A DNA stretch of 16,653 nt from JBCBRD01 sp039819785 (GCA_039819785.1 JBCBRH010000054.1:1-16653), one strand, 5' to 3'. Shown: positions 1 to 7,134, counted from the first letter of the stretch. Notes: generated by a model from the letters alone, not told the origin. Translations and numbers: made by a program.

Positions 1-219
1 CGACCATATTCACCAGCCGAGTGATTGACGAATGCGTGCATGTAGTCGCGATCAAGCTCACGATAGTGACCAGCATCGTCAGTTACCACACGTGCCTATT
101 GTTCGCGAGAACCTTGACCATGAGGCACGTGTGGTAACTGACGATGCTGGTCACTATCGTGAGCTTGATCGCGACTACATGCACGCATTCGTCAATCACT
201 CGGCTGGTGAATATGGTCG
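1..219. repeat. Perfect inverted repeat (97-bp arms, 25-nt centre) at the left edge
   Basis: Bases 1-97 are the exact reverse complement of 123-219, with no mismatch, around a 25-nt centre (98-122). The left arm reaches base 1, so the true repeat may be longer. The right arm and the centre read through in frame as transposase, so that side is the original and the left arm is the inverted copy, joined at 97/98. No IS-end signature is visible at the junction. It may be a natural fold-back duplication within an IS or a chimeric/assembly product at a contig end; the sequence alone cannot decide. Confidence 0.95.
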
Positions 220-460
220 CGGCGAGATCACCACCAACACCGTTGAGGGTTTCTTCTCAATCTTCAAGCGCGGAATGAAGGGCGTGTATCAGCACTGCTC
301 CGAGAAGCACTTGCACCGCTATCTGGCGGAGTTTGATTTTCGGTACAGCAACAGAATTTCTTTAGGATGCGATGATAATTCGCGCACAAACAGGGCGATA
401 TGTGGCATAGTTGGGAAACGGTTGACGTACCGGGACTCATCGGCACGCGCCAATGTTTAA
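98..460 (+). pseudogene. IS1595-family (ISXO2-like) transposase, 3' fragment
   Basis: The reading frame from 98 to the stop at 458-460 encodes about 120 residues that I recognise as the C-terminal part of an ISXO2-like DDE transposase. The recognisable blocks are VTDDAGHY, GEYGRGEITTNTVEGFF, FKRGMKGVYQHCSEKHLHRY, LAEFDFRY and, near the end, GIVGKRLTYR. Full-length members are about 300 residues, so the N-terminal half, including the first catalytic acidic residue, is missing. Upstream of 98 the sequence turns back on itself as the inverted repeat, so an apparent in-frame ATG at 32 lies in the inverted copy and is not a real start. The C-terminus looks natural. Only 11 nt separate its stop from the next gene, leaving little room for an ordinary right IS end. 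The element is presumably inactive as seen here. Confidence 0.85.
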
Positions 461-471
461 TCGAGAACTCG

Positions 472-1284
472 ATGGCACAACTTCGCTTCAAGATTGAGCT
501 GAACCCCGGAGGGCAAGGGGTCCGACTAGACAAGCTTTCTAAGCTTTCTGGGGAAATTGAGAAGTTTTTACGCCATCTTGCATCGGACAGTGGTGCGAAA
601 ACCGAAATAGGCGACTGGATTGCCAAAGATTTTTACAATAAGTCGGTTGGTGCGGTAGTTGAATATGTCGGGATTGTCGAGCCGCCCGTTGTCAACAAAT
701 TCAAAGGCGGGGTTCGTTTTTTTTCCACTTTTAACAGAGATCGAGCCTCGTCTATCGGGCGCTATAGCCAAAAAACGCTCAAACAATTTGTGGAAATTGG
801 CGAAGCCTTAGATACAGATGAGAAATTTCGAATTGGCCTATTTGATGAAGATGCTGACTCGGACATAGAGTGGCAAGACGTTACAAAGCAAACGACTTTA
901 GTGGTTGAAGATATAATCAGAGAAGAGGTTCTATGGGATGGCTCTGTGCAGGGTGTCATGGGCACTTGGTACAAGCAATCGAGCTATTTCAATCTAAAGG
1001 AAGTGGTAGGTGGTGAAACCATCAAATGCCATTATGTGTCGAGGCTTTACGAACAAGTACATCGTATGTTTAGCAACAAGGACGCTGTCGTAATGGCCAG
1101 CGGCACGATCACTTCGAATCGTACAACTGGTCGCATTAAAGAGATGAAAATCTCTGATCTGCAGGAGTTCGCTGCGCTGTCTGACGATGAATTTGATTTT
1201 TTGTTGCGCGGTGTCCTGGAGCGCAAACCCGGAAAGGACACCAGCGAAGTTATTGAAAAAAGGCGCGATAATGACGACGCCTAA
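472..1284 (+). CDS. Unrecognised 270-aa protein, upstream partner of a PIN-domain protein
   Basis: I do not recognise this family. The start at 472 (MAQLRFKIEL) is preferred over an in-frame ATG at 400, because the latter would overlap the transposase in another frame and add an unrelated-looking leader; the ribosome site is weak (GAGA). No signal peptide or membrane segment is visible. Residues 1-50 look helical and polar, starting with LNPGGQGVRLDKL. Residues 150-230 look beta-rich, with a run MASGTITSNRTTGRIKEMKI (208-227) resembling strands of an OB-like or small-barrel fold. The C-terminus is highly charged. The gene overlaps the following PIN gene by 14 nt, so the two are very likely translationally coupled. 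That arrangement suggests an antitoxin or modulator role, which is inference only. Base composition is A/T-richer than the backbone genes, consistent with acquisition next to an IS. Confidence 0.75.
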   Translation: MAQLRFKIELNPGGQGVRLDKLSKLSGEIEKFLRHLASDSGAKTEIGDWIAKDFYNKSVGAVVEYVGIVEPPVVNKFKGGVRFFSTFNRDRASSIGRYSQKTLKQFVEIGEALDTDEKFRIGLFDEDADSDIEWQDVTKQTTLVVEDIIREEVLWDGSVQGVMGTWYKQSSYFNLKEVVGGETIKCHYVSRLYEQVHRMFSNKDAVVMASGTITSNRTTGRIKEMKISDLQEFAALSDDEFDFLLRGVLERKPGKDTSEVIEKRRDNDDA

Positions 1285-1786
1285 AATATATATGGATGCT
1301 TGTTGTCTTTTGGAAGTATTAAAGGGCGCCAAGGGTGTTTCAGATCAAGAACGTGCGCAACAACTAGACATCATTACCCGGACATTACGGGCATCGCGAA
1401 ACGGTGATGTGCAAGTGTTCACTTCGATGGTTTCTGTTTCCGAAGTGCTTTATCTCGATAAGAACGAAAAGCCTCCGACCGACAGCAACAAGCTGCTGAT
1501 CGAAAGGTTATTGATGTCAGGAAGGGACGGTGTTTCGATTGTCTCTCTCGTGCCCACGACGGTATTGACTGCACGGGACCTTTCCTGGAACCAAAGTGTA
1601 TATGGACGCTCTGTGGACATGATCCACCTCGCATCTGCGATCCAAGCCAAAGCCGGTGAGTTGTTTACTTTGGACGGTCGACTGGCCAAGAAATTCGATA
1701 AAGACGTCGTGAGCGGCTGTCGAATAATAGCCCCAAATGAAACACGGCTGCTGCCCAATGACTACAAACAAGGTAAGCTATTTTAG
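1271..1786 (+). CDS. PIN-domain protein, probable VapC-like ribonuclease toxin
   Basis: This 171-aa protein fits a single PIN domain (Mg2+-dependent RNase fold, usual length 130-170). The conserved acidic residues are present: D9 in KIYMDACCLLE, E58 in SVSEVLYL, D116 in SVDMIHLASA and D135 in LFTLDGRLAK. The nuclease centre therefore looks intact. The start at 1271 is chosen because the PIN fold begins immediately after it and an AAAAAGG ribosome site lies a few bases upstream; an alternative start at 1187 would add 28 unrelated residues. It overlaps the end of the 270-aa gene by 14 nt, the usual coupling in toxin-antitoxin pairs, although the upstream protein is much larger than a standard VapB. 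RNA target and toxicity cannot be read from sequence. The PIN fold itself is fairly certain; the toxin role is inferred from family and context. Confidence 0.85.
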   Translation: MTTPKIYMDACCLLEVLKGAKGVSDQERAQQLDIITRTLRASRNGDVQVFTSMVSVSEVLYLDKNEKPPTDSNKLLIERLLMSGRDGVSIVSLVPTTVLTARDLSWNQSVYGRSVDMIHLASAIQAKAGELFTLDGRLAKKFDKDVVSGCRIIAPNETRLLPNDYKQGKLF

Positions 1787-1814
1787 TTGCCTTAGTCAGC
1801 CATGGAGAAGACCA

Positions 1815-1976
1815 ATGCCTGCTGACAAACAAACATCCGAGCAGTCAAAGCGCTTCGTTGAAGCAGCCCGTGAAGCGGGTTGTGACGAGGGCGAAGACGC
1901 TTTCGAACGGAAGCTGAAGAAGCTGGCCACTGCTCGACCGGCCAAAGAAAAGAAGGACGAAGACAAGCCAAAGTGA
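1815..1976 (+). CDS. Small charged protein, 53 aa, unknown function
   Basis: The ORF is short but has a strong ribosome site, GGAGAAG at 1804-1810, 4 nt before the ATG. The product is soluble and highly charged: a helical segment (about residues 8-38) with an acidic centre (GCDEGEDAFERKL) followed by a Lys/Pro-rich tail with alternating K, D and E. I recall similar small proteins of the pattern F-x-x-A-A-R-E-x-G-x-D-E in many alphaproteobacteria, with no established function. It lies 28 nt after the PIN gene on the same strand, so it may be cotranscribed as a third member of the cassette. The size and charge would suit an antitoxin or a nucleic-acid or protein adaptor, but nothing proves this. 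Confidence 0.7.
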   Translation: MPADKQTSEQSKRFVEAAREAGCDEGEDAFERKLKKLATARPAKEKKDEDKPK

Positions 1977-2132
1977 GCACCGTTCACTGAGCTGAGGTTT
2001 CGTCGCTCGCAGCCCCTATTTTCTGCTGGGTTTGTAAAATATACAATCGCCTCGCTGCGTGTGGTATTATTTTACCCTTATCGCTACTGCGCTGTTTTTG
2101 CTATGTTTTCATGGACCTTTGAAAACTTTATG

Positions 2133-2160
2133 TTGACGTGCGGTTGGGGATCGCTTTATC
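2133..2160 (+). promoter_or_regulatory. Candidate sigma-70-type promoter for rplM-rpsI
   Basis: TTGACG (2133-2138) and TTTATC (2155-2160) are separated by 16 nt, close to a housekeeping -35/-10 pair, about 100 nt before the rplM start. It is the best match by eye in the 283-nt gap between the 53-aa gene and rplM. That gap also contains A/T-rich stretches but no gene or clear terminator. The roughly 95-nt leader that would result has only short, weak self-complementary segments. Confidence 0.4.
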
Positions 2161-2259
2161 ACCCAGGCTGTCTGTTCGGCTGACCGCTGATCCGTGTGAT
2201 CATGCACCGTTGGCAGGGAACAGGCCCTTGTATTTCCACTCGAAACGAATTGGACGGTC

Positions 2260-2721
2260 ATGAAAACGTTCGTCGCCAAGCCTGGCGAGGTCGAGAAAAA
2301 ATGGATTCTGATTGATGCGAACGGGCTGGTCGTCGGCCGCCTTGCATCGCTCATCGCCATGCGCCTCAAAGGCAAGCACAAAGCCATCTACACACCCCAC
2401 GTCGACTGCGGTGACAACATCATCGTCGTCAATGCCGAGAAGATCGTGTTCACCGGCAACAAGCGCGAAGACAAGCGCTACTACCGGCACACCGGCTACC
2501 CCGGCGGGATCAAGGAAACGTCACCGCGCCGCATCCTCGAAGGGAAGTTTCCTGAGCGCGTCGTGGAAAAAGCCGTCGAGCGTATGCTGCGCCGCGGGCC
2601 TTTGCAGCGCAAACTGATGCGCAACCTGAAGGTCTACGCTGGTGACGCCCACCCCCATGAGGCGCAACAACCCGAAGTGCTTGATGTTGCGAAACTCAAT
2701 TCCAAAAACGTGAGGGTCTAA
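2260..2721 (+). CDS. rplM: 50S ribosomal protein L13
   Basis: This 153-aa protein is an unmistakable bacterial L13, an early-assembling 23S rRNA-binding protein of the large subunit. Visible hallmarks are KWILIDANGLVVGRLAS near the N-terminus, LKGKHKAIYTPHVDCGD (36-52), the FTGNKREDKRYYRHTGYPGG segment, and AVERMLRRGPLQRKLMRNLK followed by VYAGDAHPHEAQQP. Length is normal for alphaproteobacteria. The ATG at 2260 has only a short GGAC as ribosome site, and the N-terminus agrees with family members. It is followed after 3 nt by rpsI, the nearly universal bacterial pairing, so both subunits receive a protein from one transcript. The operon seems to be driven from the A/T-rich gap upstream and closed by the terminator at 3307-3341. 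Nothing is broken or unusual in the protein. Confidence 0.99.
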   Translation: MKTFVAKPGEVEKKWILIDANGLVVGRLASLIAMRLKGKHKAIYTPHVDCGDNIIVVNAEKIVFTGNKREDKRYYRHTGYPGGIKETSPRRILEGKFPERVVEKAVERMLRRGPLQRKLMRNLKVYAGDAHPHEAQQPEVLDVAKLNSKNVRV

Positions 2722-2724
2722 CCC

Positions 2725-3231
2725 ATGAGTGATGAAACACGGACCCTTGAAGACCTGAGCCAGCTGCAAGACGGCGCTGCTTCTGAAGGCGGGGCGGCAA
2801 CTGCAACGCCTGCGGCACCGGCATACGTTCAAAAGCTTGACCAGCACGGCCGGGCCTATGCCACAGGCAAGCGGAAGGACGCGGTCGCCCGTGTCTGGAT
2901 CAAGCCGGGCCGGGGTCAGATCCTGGTGAACAAGAAAGATTATAAAGACTACTTCGCGCGGCCTGTTCTGCAGATGCTGTTGCATCAACCCATCAATGCG
3001 GTCGAGCGGGCCGACCAGTATGACATCGTCGTTACGGTCGCTGGCGGCGGCCTTTCGGGTCAGGCTGGTGCGGTGCGTCACGGTATCTCGCGTGCGCTGA
3101 CATTCTACGAGCCTGAACTGCGCACCACATTGAAGCGCGGCGGGTTTCTGACACGCGACAGCCGGACGGTTGAGCGTAAGAAATACGGCAAGCGGAAAGC
3201 ACGTCGGAGCTTCCAGTTCTCGAAGCGCTAA
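2725..3231 (+). CDS. rpsI: 30S ribosomal protein S9
   Basis: This 168-aa protein is S9, whose C-terminal tail reaches the decoding/P-site region of the small subunit. The S9 core begins at about residue 43 (GRAYATGKRKDAVARVW) and continues with GRGQILVNKKDYKDYF, VAGGGLSGQAGAVRHGISRAL and the basic end KKYGKRKARRSFQFSKR, with the expected terminal Lys-Arg. The first 40 residues are an Ala/Thr/Glu-rich extension that is common in alphaproteobacterial S9 and likely disordered. The start at 2725 lies 3 nt after the rplM stop, with a GAGGG ribosome site inside the rplM end. This makes the pair tightly coupled. Confidence 0.99.
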   Translation: MSDETRTLEDLSQLQDGAASEGGAATATPAAPAYVQKLDQHGRAYATGKRKDAVARVWIKPGRGQILVNKKDYKDYFARPVLQMLLHQPINAVERADQYDIVVTVAGGGLSGQAGAVRHGISRALTFYEPELRTTLKRGGFLTRDSRTVERKKYGKRKARRSFQFSKR

Positions 3232-3255
3232 CTCTTCTATCCCTTTGGTGCAGGG

Positions 3256-3275
3256 GCGACCGATCAGTCGGTCGC
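3256..3275 (+). other. Perfect 8-bp hairpin downstream of rpsI
   Basis: GCGACCGA (3256-3263) and TCGGTCGC (3268-3275) form an 8-bp G/C-rich stem with a TCAG loop. No T-run follows, so it is not a standard intrinsic terminator. It could protect the 3' end of the rplM-rpsI mRNA or slow polymerase ahead of the terminator 32 nt further on. Confidence 0.6.
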
Positions 3276-3306
3276 GTCTGTTGCCCAAGGTTTGGTCGTT
3301 ACACAC

Positions 3307-3341
3307 AAGGTCGGCACGCTTTTGCGTGTCGGCCTTTTTTT
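3307..3341 (+). terminator. Rho-independent terminator of rplM-rpsI
   Basis: AAGGTCGGCACGC (3307-3319) pairs with GCGTGTCGGCC (3324-3334), and the first T bases extend the stem, around a TTTT loop. There are two G-U wobbles and no true mismatch. Seven T residues (3335-3341) follow. This is a textbook intrinsic terminator about 75 nt after the rpsI stop. Confidence 0.9.
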
Positions 3342-3597
3342 GTTGGGCGACAGGGCTGGCTTTCATCGGTGCATTGATTTCGGTCGCCTGCCGACGTGTT
3401 CCACGCGGGACAGCGACCTGAGCTGGTTCGACTTAAATCCATTTATGAGCTGCGGCGGAGGTGGGCATTCATTTGCCACATCGCGGGCGGGAAAGCGTGT
3501 GTTGCCTCTCGTGCAGGGCACATCCAGCGACCCGCCAGATGTTTGCTGAGCCCACGTCCAGTGCAGCCAATTCCGCAAACGCCCGCCAGGGCCACTC
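3342..3597. other. Gap between the rpsI terminator and the next gene; no gene seen
   Basis: Short reading frames cross this stretch on both strands, but none has recognisable protein content or a good ribosome site, and they overlap one another. No tRNA, repeat or clear promoter was found by eye. Presumably it contains the promoter of the membrane-protein gene starting at 3598. Confidence 0.5.
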
Positions 3598-4470
3598 ATG
3601 GACGAGAGCCGTATCATGCCGCCAATGGTTGAAGTTGTGATCCCCCAGGACGTTGATGCCCACACCGAGCATCGTCCGCTGTTTGGCCGCCCCCGACAGC
3701 GAAAATCATCAGCGCCTGAGCCGCGCTGGACGAAGGCCAAGACACCTTGGATATTTGCCCGCGTGGTCCGGGGCGAATTGGGCCTTGGAAGCACGTTCTG
3801 GATGTGGGGCGTTGTCTACTCTATCCCGGTGGCTTTTCTCGCCTTTGCCTTGTTTTTCGCGGCGATCAAGTCGAGTGCGGACGCAGCTTTGTCACACAGT
3901 TTTTTGGTTGCAGCTCACGCCGTGAACATCGGATGGGGGCTGTTCATTGGAGTTGCGCTTCTCAACGCTGCCAAGGCCAGTCGGGCTAAGGGATTTATCC
4001 GCGGCTTTTGGGGCTGGGCGGCCACGGCTTGCGTTGCCGTGAGCTTCGTGATGATGCCGGTGAACCTATACAAAATGTGGAACCCGACGCTCGACACCTG
4101 GGAGAAGGTTGAGATGCTTGCGGTTAATCAGTCCCTGGCTGCGCCCACCGCCCTCAACGAAGTCCTGACGCTGAAACGTGTCACTGCGGATGAAGCCACC
4201 CAATCGATGACATGGCACATAGAAGCCGATGTCGAGACGATTGATGCAACGACGTTTGACGCCTCAGCCATCAAGAATGAAGAGCTGCGCAGTTGCCCTG
4301 ATTTGAAGATCTATTTCAACGGTCCGGTGGAAACGCTGTTCTTCAGCTATAGCGCGCATGATGGGTCTGTCGGTCAGATTAGAATCACCGAAGACGATTG
4401 CGTCATGGGCCATCAGCCGGTGGTTATTCCGACCGAGACAGCGCAGGTTGATGGCGTTGATACGGCTTAG
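3598..4470 (+). CDS. Unrecognised inner-membrane protein with three helices and a C-terminal extracytoplasmic domain
   Basis: I do not recognise this 290-aa protein. An AGGG ribosome site (3588-3591) supports the ATG at 3598; in-frame ATGs at 3616 and 3625 are alternatives. The first 65 residues are polar and basic (RPRQRKS, RWTKAK), pointing to a cytoplasmic N-terminus. Three hydrophobic helices follow at about 68-90, 100-124 and 137-158, with a basic cytoplasmic loop (KASRAKGFIRG) between the second and third. By the positive-inside rule, residues 159-290 lie outside the cytoplasm. That domain is mostly polar with beta-like stretches and has two cysteines, C233 (RSCPDLKIYF) and C268 (EDDCVMG), which could form a disulfide. 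The neighbours, rpsI before and argC 59 nt after, do not suggest a function. Composition matches the backbone genes. Confidence 0.8.
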   Translation: MDESRIMPPMVEVVIPQDVDAHTEHRPLFGRPRQRKSSAPEPRWTKAKTPWIFARVVRGELGLGSTFWMWGVVYSIPVAFLAFALFFAAIKSSADAALSHSFLVAAHAVNIGWGLFIGVALLNAAKASRAKGFIRGFWGWAATACVAVSFVMMPVNLYKMWNPTLDTWEKVEMLAVNQSLAAPTALNEVLTLKRVTADEATQSMTWHIEADVETIDATTFDASAIKNEELRSCPDLKIYFNGPVETLFFSYSAHDGSVGQIRITEDDCVMGHQPVVIPTETAQVDGVDTA

Positions 4471-4529
4471 GGCTGGACAGGTTCCGGGTCGCTCTACCAC
4501 GGCCCGGCTGGGCGTGATAATGCGGGGCT

Positions 4530-5477
4530 ATGAAAAAGGTATTCATTGATGGAGAGGCTGGGACAACAGGCCTCCAGATTGTCGACCGGCTGGCGGCTTT
4601 ACCCGGCCTCGTCGACGTCATCAGCATTGACCACGACAAGCGTAAAGACGCTTCGGCGCGGCAGGAGATGATGGCAGCAGCCGACGTCATCATCTTATGC
4701 CTGCCGGACGACGCAGCACGGGAGGCTGTCGCACTGGCTGATGCGCTTGGTGATCGGGCCCCGAAGATTATCGATGCATCGACTGCGCATCGCACGACCA
4801 ACGGCTGGGTCTATGGTTTTCCAGAACTGACGCAGGGCCATGCTCAAAGGATCGCCGCTGCTGACCGCGTTGCTAACGTCGGCTGCTATGCAACCGCGTC
4901 GATCGCTCTTATCCGCCCGATGATCGAGGCCGGCTTGTTGCCGCCGACGCATCCGTTCTCCATCAATGCCGTGAGTGGTTATACCGGCGGTGGCAAGGCG
5001 ATGATCGCGGCCTACGAAGCAGGTGACGGGCCGCTGTTTCAGCTTTACGGACTTGAACTGGCGCACAAGCATGTGCTGGAAATCATCGTGCACACCGGGC
5101 TGGAGCGGCGGCCACTTTTCGTGCCTTCGGTTGGAAACTTTCCGCAAGGGATGCTGGTCAGCGTGCCGGTCGATCTCTCAGCGGTTTCAACGCGGCCGTC
5201 GCTGGACGACCTCGATACCGCTTTCCAGAAGCATTATGGCGGGCCGGGATCGGCTGTGCGGTTTCGCTTCACACCGGATGCGAATGATATCTATGAGAGC
5301 GGTCGCCTGCCGGTCGATCCTGCGGTGAATGATGATCACATGGATATCTGGCTGTTTGCCAACGAGGCGGCAGGTCATGCGCTTTTGGTGGCGCGCCTCG
5401 ACAATCTGGGTAAGGGGGCGGCAGGTGCTGCCATTCAAAACCTGAAGCTGATGATCGGCCATTCACCGGACGCGTGA
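4530..5477 (+). CDS. argC: N-acetyl-gamma-glutamyl-phosphate reductase (type 2, short form)
   Basis: ArgC reduces N-acetyl-glutamyl-5-phosphate to the semialdehyde with NADPH, the third step of arginine biosynthesis in the cytoplasm. The 315-aa length and the start MKKVFIDGEAGTTGLQI fit the short type-2 enzymes found in proteobacteria. The N-terminal Rossmann region contains the GEAGTTG nucleotide loop (residues 8-14) and DVIILCLPDDAARE. The catalytic cysteine is C119 in NVGCYATASI, followed by the AVSGYTGGGK segment, and ELAHKHVLEI carries a conserved histidine motif. The end KGAAGAAIQNLKLMIG is typical. The ATG at 4530 has a GGGG ribosome site 2 nt upstream. It lies 59 nt after the membrane-protein gene, possibly cotranscribed, and converges with ctaA. 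No other arginine gene is in the window. Confidence 0.97.
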   Translation: MKKVFIDGEAGTTGLQIVDRLAALPGLVDVISIDHDKRKDASARQEMMAAADVIILCLPDDAAREAVALADALGDRAPKIIDASTAHRTTNGWVYGFPELTQGHAQRIAAADRVANVGCYATASIALIRPMIEAGLLPPTHPFSINAVSGYTGGGKAMIAAYEAGDGPLFQLYGLELAHKHVLEIIVHTGLERRPLFVPSVGNFPQGMLVSVPVDLSAVSTRPSLDDLDTAFQKHYGGPGSAVRFRFTPDANDIYESGRLPVDPAVNDDHMDIWLFANEAAGHALLVARLDNLGKGAAGAAIQNLKLMIGHSPDA

Positions 5478-5482
5478 TCGGA

Positions 5483-5505
5483 CCGCCCCGGTTTCGCCGG
5501 AGCGG
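5483..5505. terminator. Possible hairpin terminator between argC and ctaA
   Basis: CCGCCCCGG (5483-5491) and CCGGAGCGG (5497-5505) form a 9-bp stem with one mismatch around TTTCG, 5 nt after the argC stop and between convergent genes. There is no T-run on either side, so intrinsic termination is doubtful; it may act as a 3'-end hairpin. Confidence 0.45.
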
Positions 5506-5638
5506 ATGCGCGGTGATTGTATTAGCTCCAATCCTTAAGATGCCGATGCGACCGATGCGTTCACCTGCATAAGTGGAGCGCAAGCGGTTAGCGATCATCC
5601 GCTGCCGGTTCTGTCTTGTCTGCGTGTTTTGGGTTCGG

Positions 5639-6748
5639 TCAGGCGACAGCGCGATGCAATCGATGGACGTGCCAGACCGTAATGGCCAGAACGAGCGCTG
5701 CCCCGCCTTGGTGGATCAGACCCAGTCCGATGGGGATGTGGCCAGCCTGACCGGCGGCCAACAGTGTCCAGACCCCAAGGCTTGCTTGTAACGTCACGGC
5801 GCCAGCGACCACCCAGCCGGACGTGACCACGCGCTCATCATCGGCGTTCCGCCATAAAGCGACTGCATGCCAGAGAACTGCTGCCAACAAGACATATGCT
5901 GTTAGGCGGTGGTTGAACTGAACGGTCGTGATATTTTCGGCGATGTTCACCCACCATGGGCTGAGGCTGAAGAGGCCGGATGGTATGATGTCACCGTCCA
6001 TAAGGGGCCATGTGTTGTAGGTCAGGCCAGCCTTTAGTCCGGCAACGAACGCGCCCAGCACAACCTGCAGGAACATCAATCCGATGATTACTGTCGCGAC
6101 GGTGACTTGCGTCTGGGGGATTGTATGGAGCCTGATCCGGTCCTCATCAGGCGCCAGCCCAAGCGCCAGCCAGACGACGAGCGCGAGGATCACAAAGGCG
6201 GTGGTGAGGTGGAGAGCGAGGCGGTAATGGCTGACGTCGACGCGCTCTGACAATCCCGATTGAACCATGTACCAGCCGAAAAAGCCTTGCAGTCCACCCA
6301 GCGCCAGAACGCCGAGCAATTTGGGTGTCAGTCCCGGCCTGATCCAGCCCTTGAACCAGAAGACTGCCAAGGGCACCGCAAACGCCACCCCGATCATCCG
6401 GCCAAGGAACCTATGGGCCCATTCCCACCAATAGATGAACTGGAATTCAGCCATCGACATTCCAGCGTTGATCTCGGCGTATTCGGGGATCTGCTTATAC
6501 TTGGCGAAGGCTGTCTGCCAGTCGGCGTCGCTCAGAGGTGGAATTGCTCCCAGAAGCGGTAACCACTCGGTGATGGACAAGCCGCTGTCGGTCAGACGTG
6601 TCGCCCCACCGACCACAACCATCGCAAAAACCATAGTGGCGATAACGTATAGCCATAGCTGGACCGCCCGGTCGCCGCTATGTGCGTCCGATTTGTGGTC
6701 TGCTATGGATGCCGAAACCGCGGCGCGGGGCAGAACGTCTGTAACCAC
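5639..6748 (-). CDS. ctaA: Haem A synthase (COX15/CtaA, type 2)
   Basis: CtaA oxidises the C8 methyl group of haem O to give haem A for aa3-type cytochrome oxidase, in the inner membrane. The 369-aa product has eight hydrophobic helices (roughly 31-48, 112-131, 143-160, 175-198, 213-237, 282-298, 310-332, 340-360), the expected topology of a fused two-bundle COX15. Family motifs are VVVGGATRLTDSGLSITEW (45-63), EWAHRFLGR with H112, ALHL with H180, NTWPLMDG, QFNHRLTAY with H280, and LIHQGGAAL with H346; these four histidines are the expected haem ligands. The start is GTG at 6748, with a GGAAAGAGG ribosome site just upstream on the minus strand. It is divergent from the DUF2842 gene and converges with argC. 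Confidence 0.97.
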   Translation of the reverse strand: MVTDVLPRAAVSASIADHKSDAHSGDRAVQLWLYVIATMVFAMVVVGGATRLTDSGLSITEWLPLLGAIPPLSDADWQTAFAKYKQIPEYAEINAGMSMAEFQFIYWWEWAHRFLGRMIGVAFAVPLAVFWFKGWIRPGLTPKLLGVLALGGLQGFFGWYMVQSGLSERVDVSHYRLALHLTTAFVILALVVWLALGLAPDEDRIRLHTIPQTQVTVATVIIGLMFLQVVLGAFVAGLKAGLTYNTWPLMDGDIIPSGLFSLSPWWVNIAENITTVQFNHRLTAYVLLAAVLWHAVALWRNADDERVVTSGWVVAGAVTLQASLGVWTLLAAGQAGHIPIGLGLIHQGGAALVLAITVWHVHRLHRAVA

Positions 6749-6909
6749 CGATGAACCTCTTTCCGCTCGTTACCGTTTCAAGTGTTAGAGCTTTTGATAA
6801 GTGGATGATGCAAACAGGGCAATCGGGCTTGGGCACGCGCATCGTCGCCAGTTCATGTAAAGCTTGGAACCCAGCCGACTGATTGTCAGCTTTTTTGGAA
6901 GGATACGTG

Positions 6910-7134
6910 ATGGCTTCGCGTTCGCGCAAACTGGTCGGCATCTTGTTGATGCTGGCGTTTCTGATCGTTTACGCGTTGCTGGCGATGGTTGTCGCGATGT
7001 CGCTAGAGGTCAATACGTCGTCCAAATGGATTGAACTGGCATTCTATCTGGTGGCTGGCCTGATCTGGGTGATCCCGGCAGGTGTGATCATCAAATGGAT
7101 GTCGGGCGGTCACGATGTGGATACGACGGCTTAG
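6910..7134 (+). CDS. DUF2842 family small membrane protein
   Basis: This 74-aa protein has a short basic N-terminus (MASRSRKLVG), two transmembrane helices at about 9-30 and 42-62, and a short polar tail. Its length and the ending WVIPAGVIIKWM match the DUF2842 family, small alphaproteobacterial membrane proteins of unknown function often found near haem A synthase. The ATG at 6910 is chosen because GGAAGGA (6897-6903) sits 6 nt upstream; an in-frame ATG at 6883 has no such site and would prepend polar residues. The 161-nt gap to ctaA must hold the promoters of both divergent genes, but no clear -35/-10 pair stands out. A link to oxidase assembly is plausible from context only. Confidence 0.88.
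   Translation: MASRSRKLVGILLMLAFLIVYALLAMVVAMSLEVNTSSKWIELAFYLVAGLIWVIPAGVIIKWMSGGHDVDTTA

Noticed and set aside
32..97. Apparent N-terminal start of the transposase at ATG 32
   Set aside because: These bases are the inverted copy of transposase sequence read on the wrong strand; the encoded residues do not match the family.
1977..2259. Riboswitch or L13-binding leader before rplM
   Set aside because: Only short, weak pairings were found by eye; not enough to call a structured leader.
2521..3366. 281-codon open frame antisense to rplM and rpsI
   Set aside because: It lies wholly opposite two certain ribosomal genes, has Cys/Arg-rich content without domain features, and arises from G/C-rich third positions.
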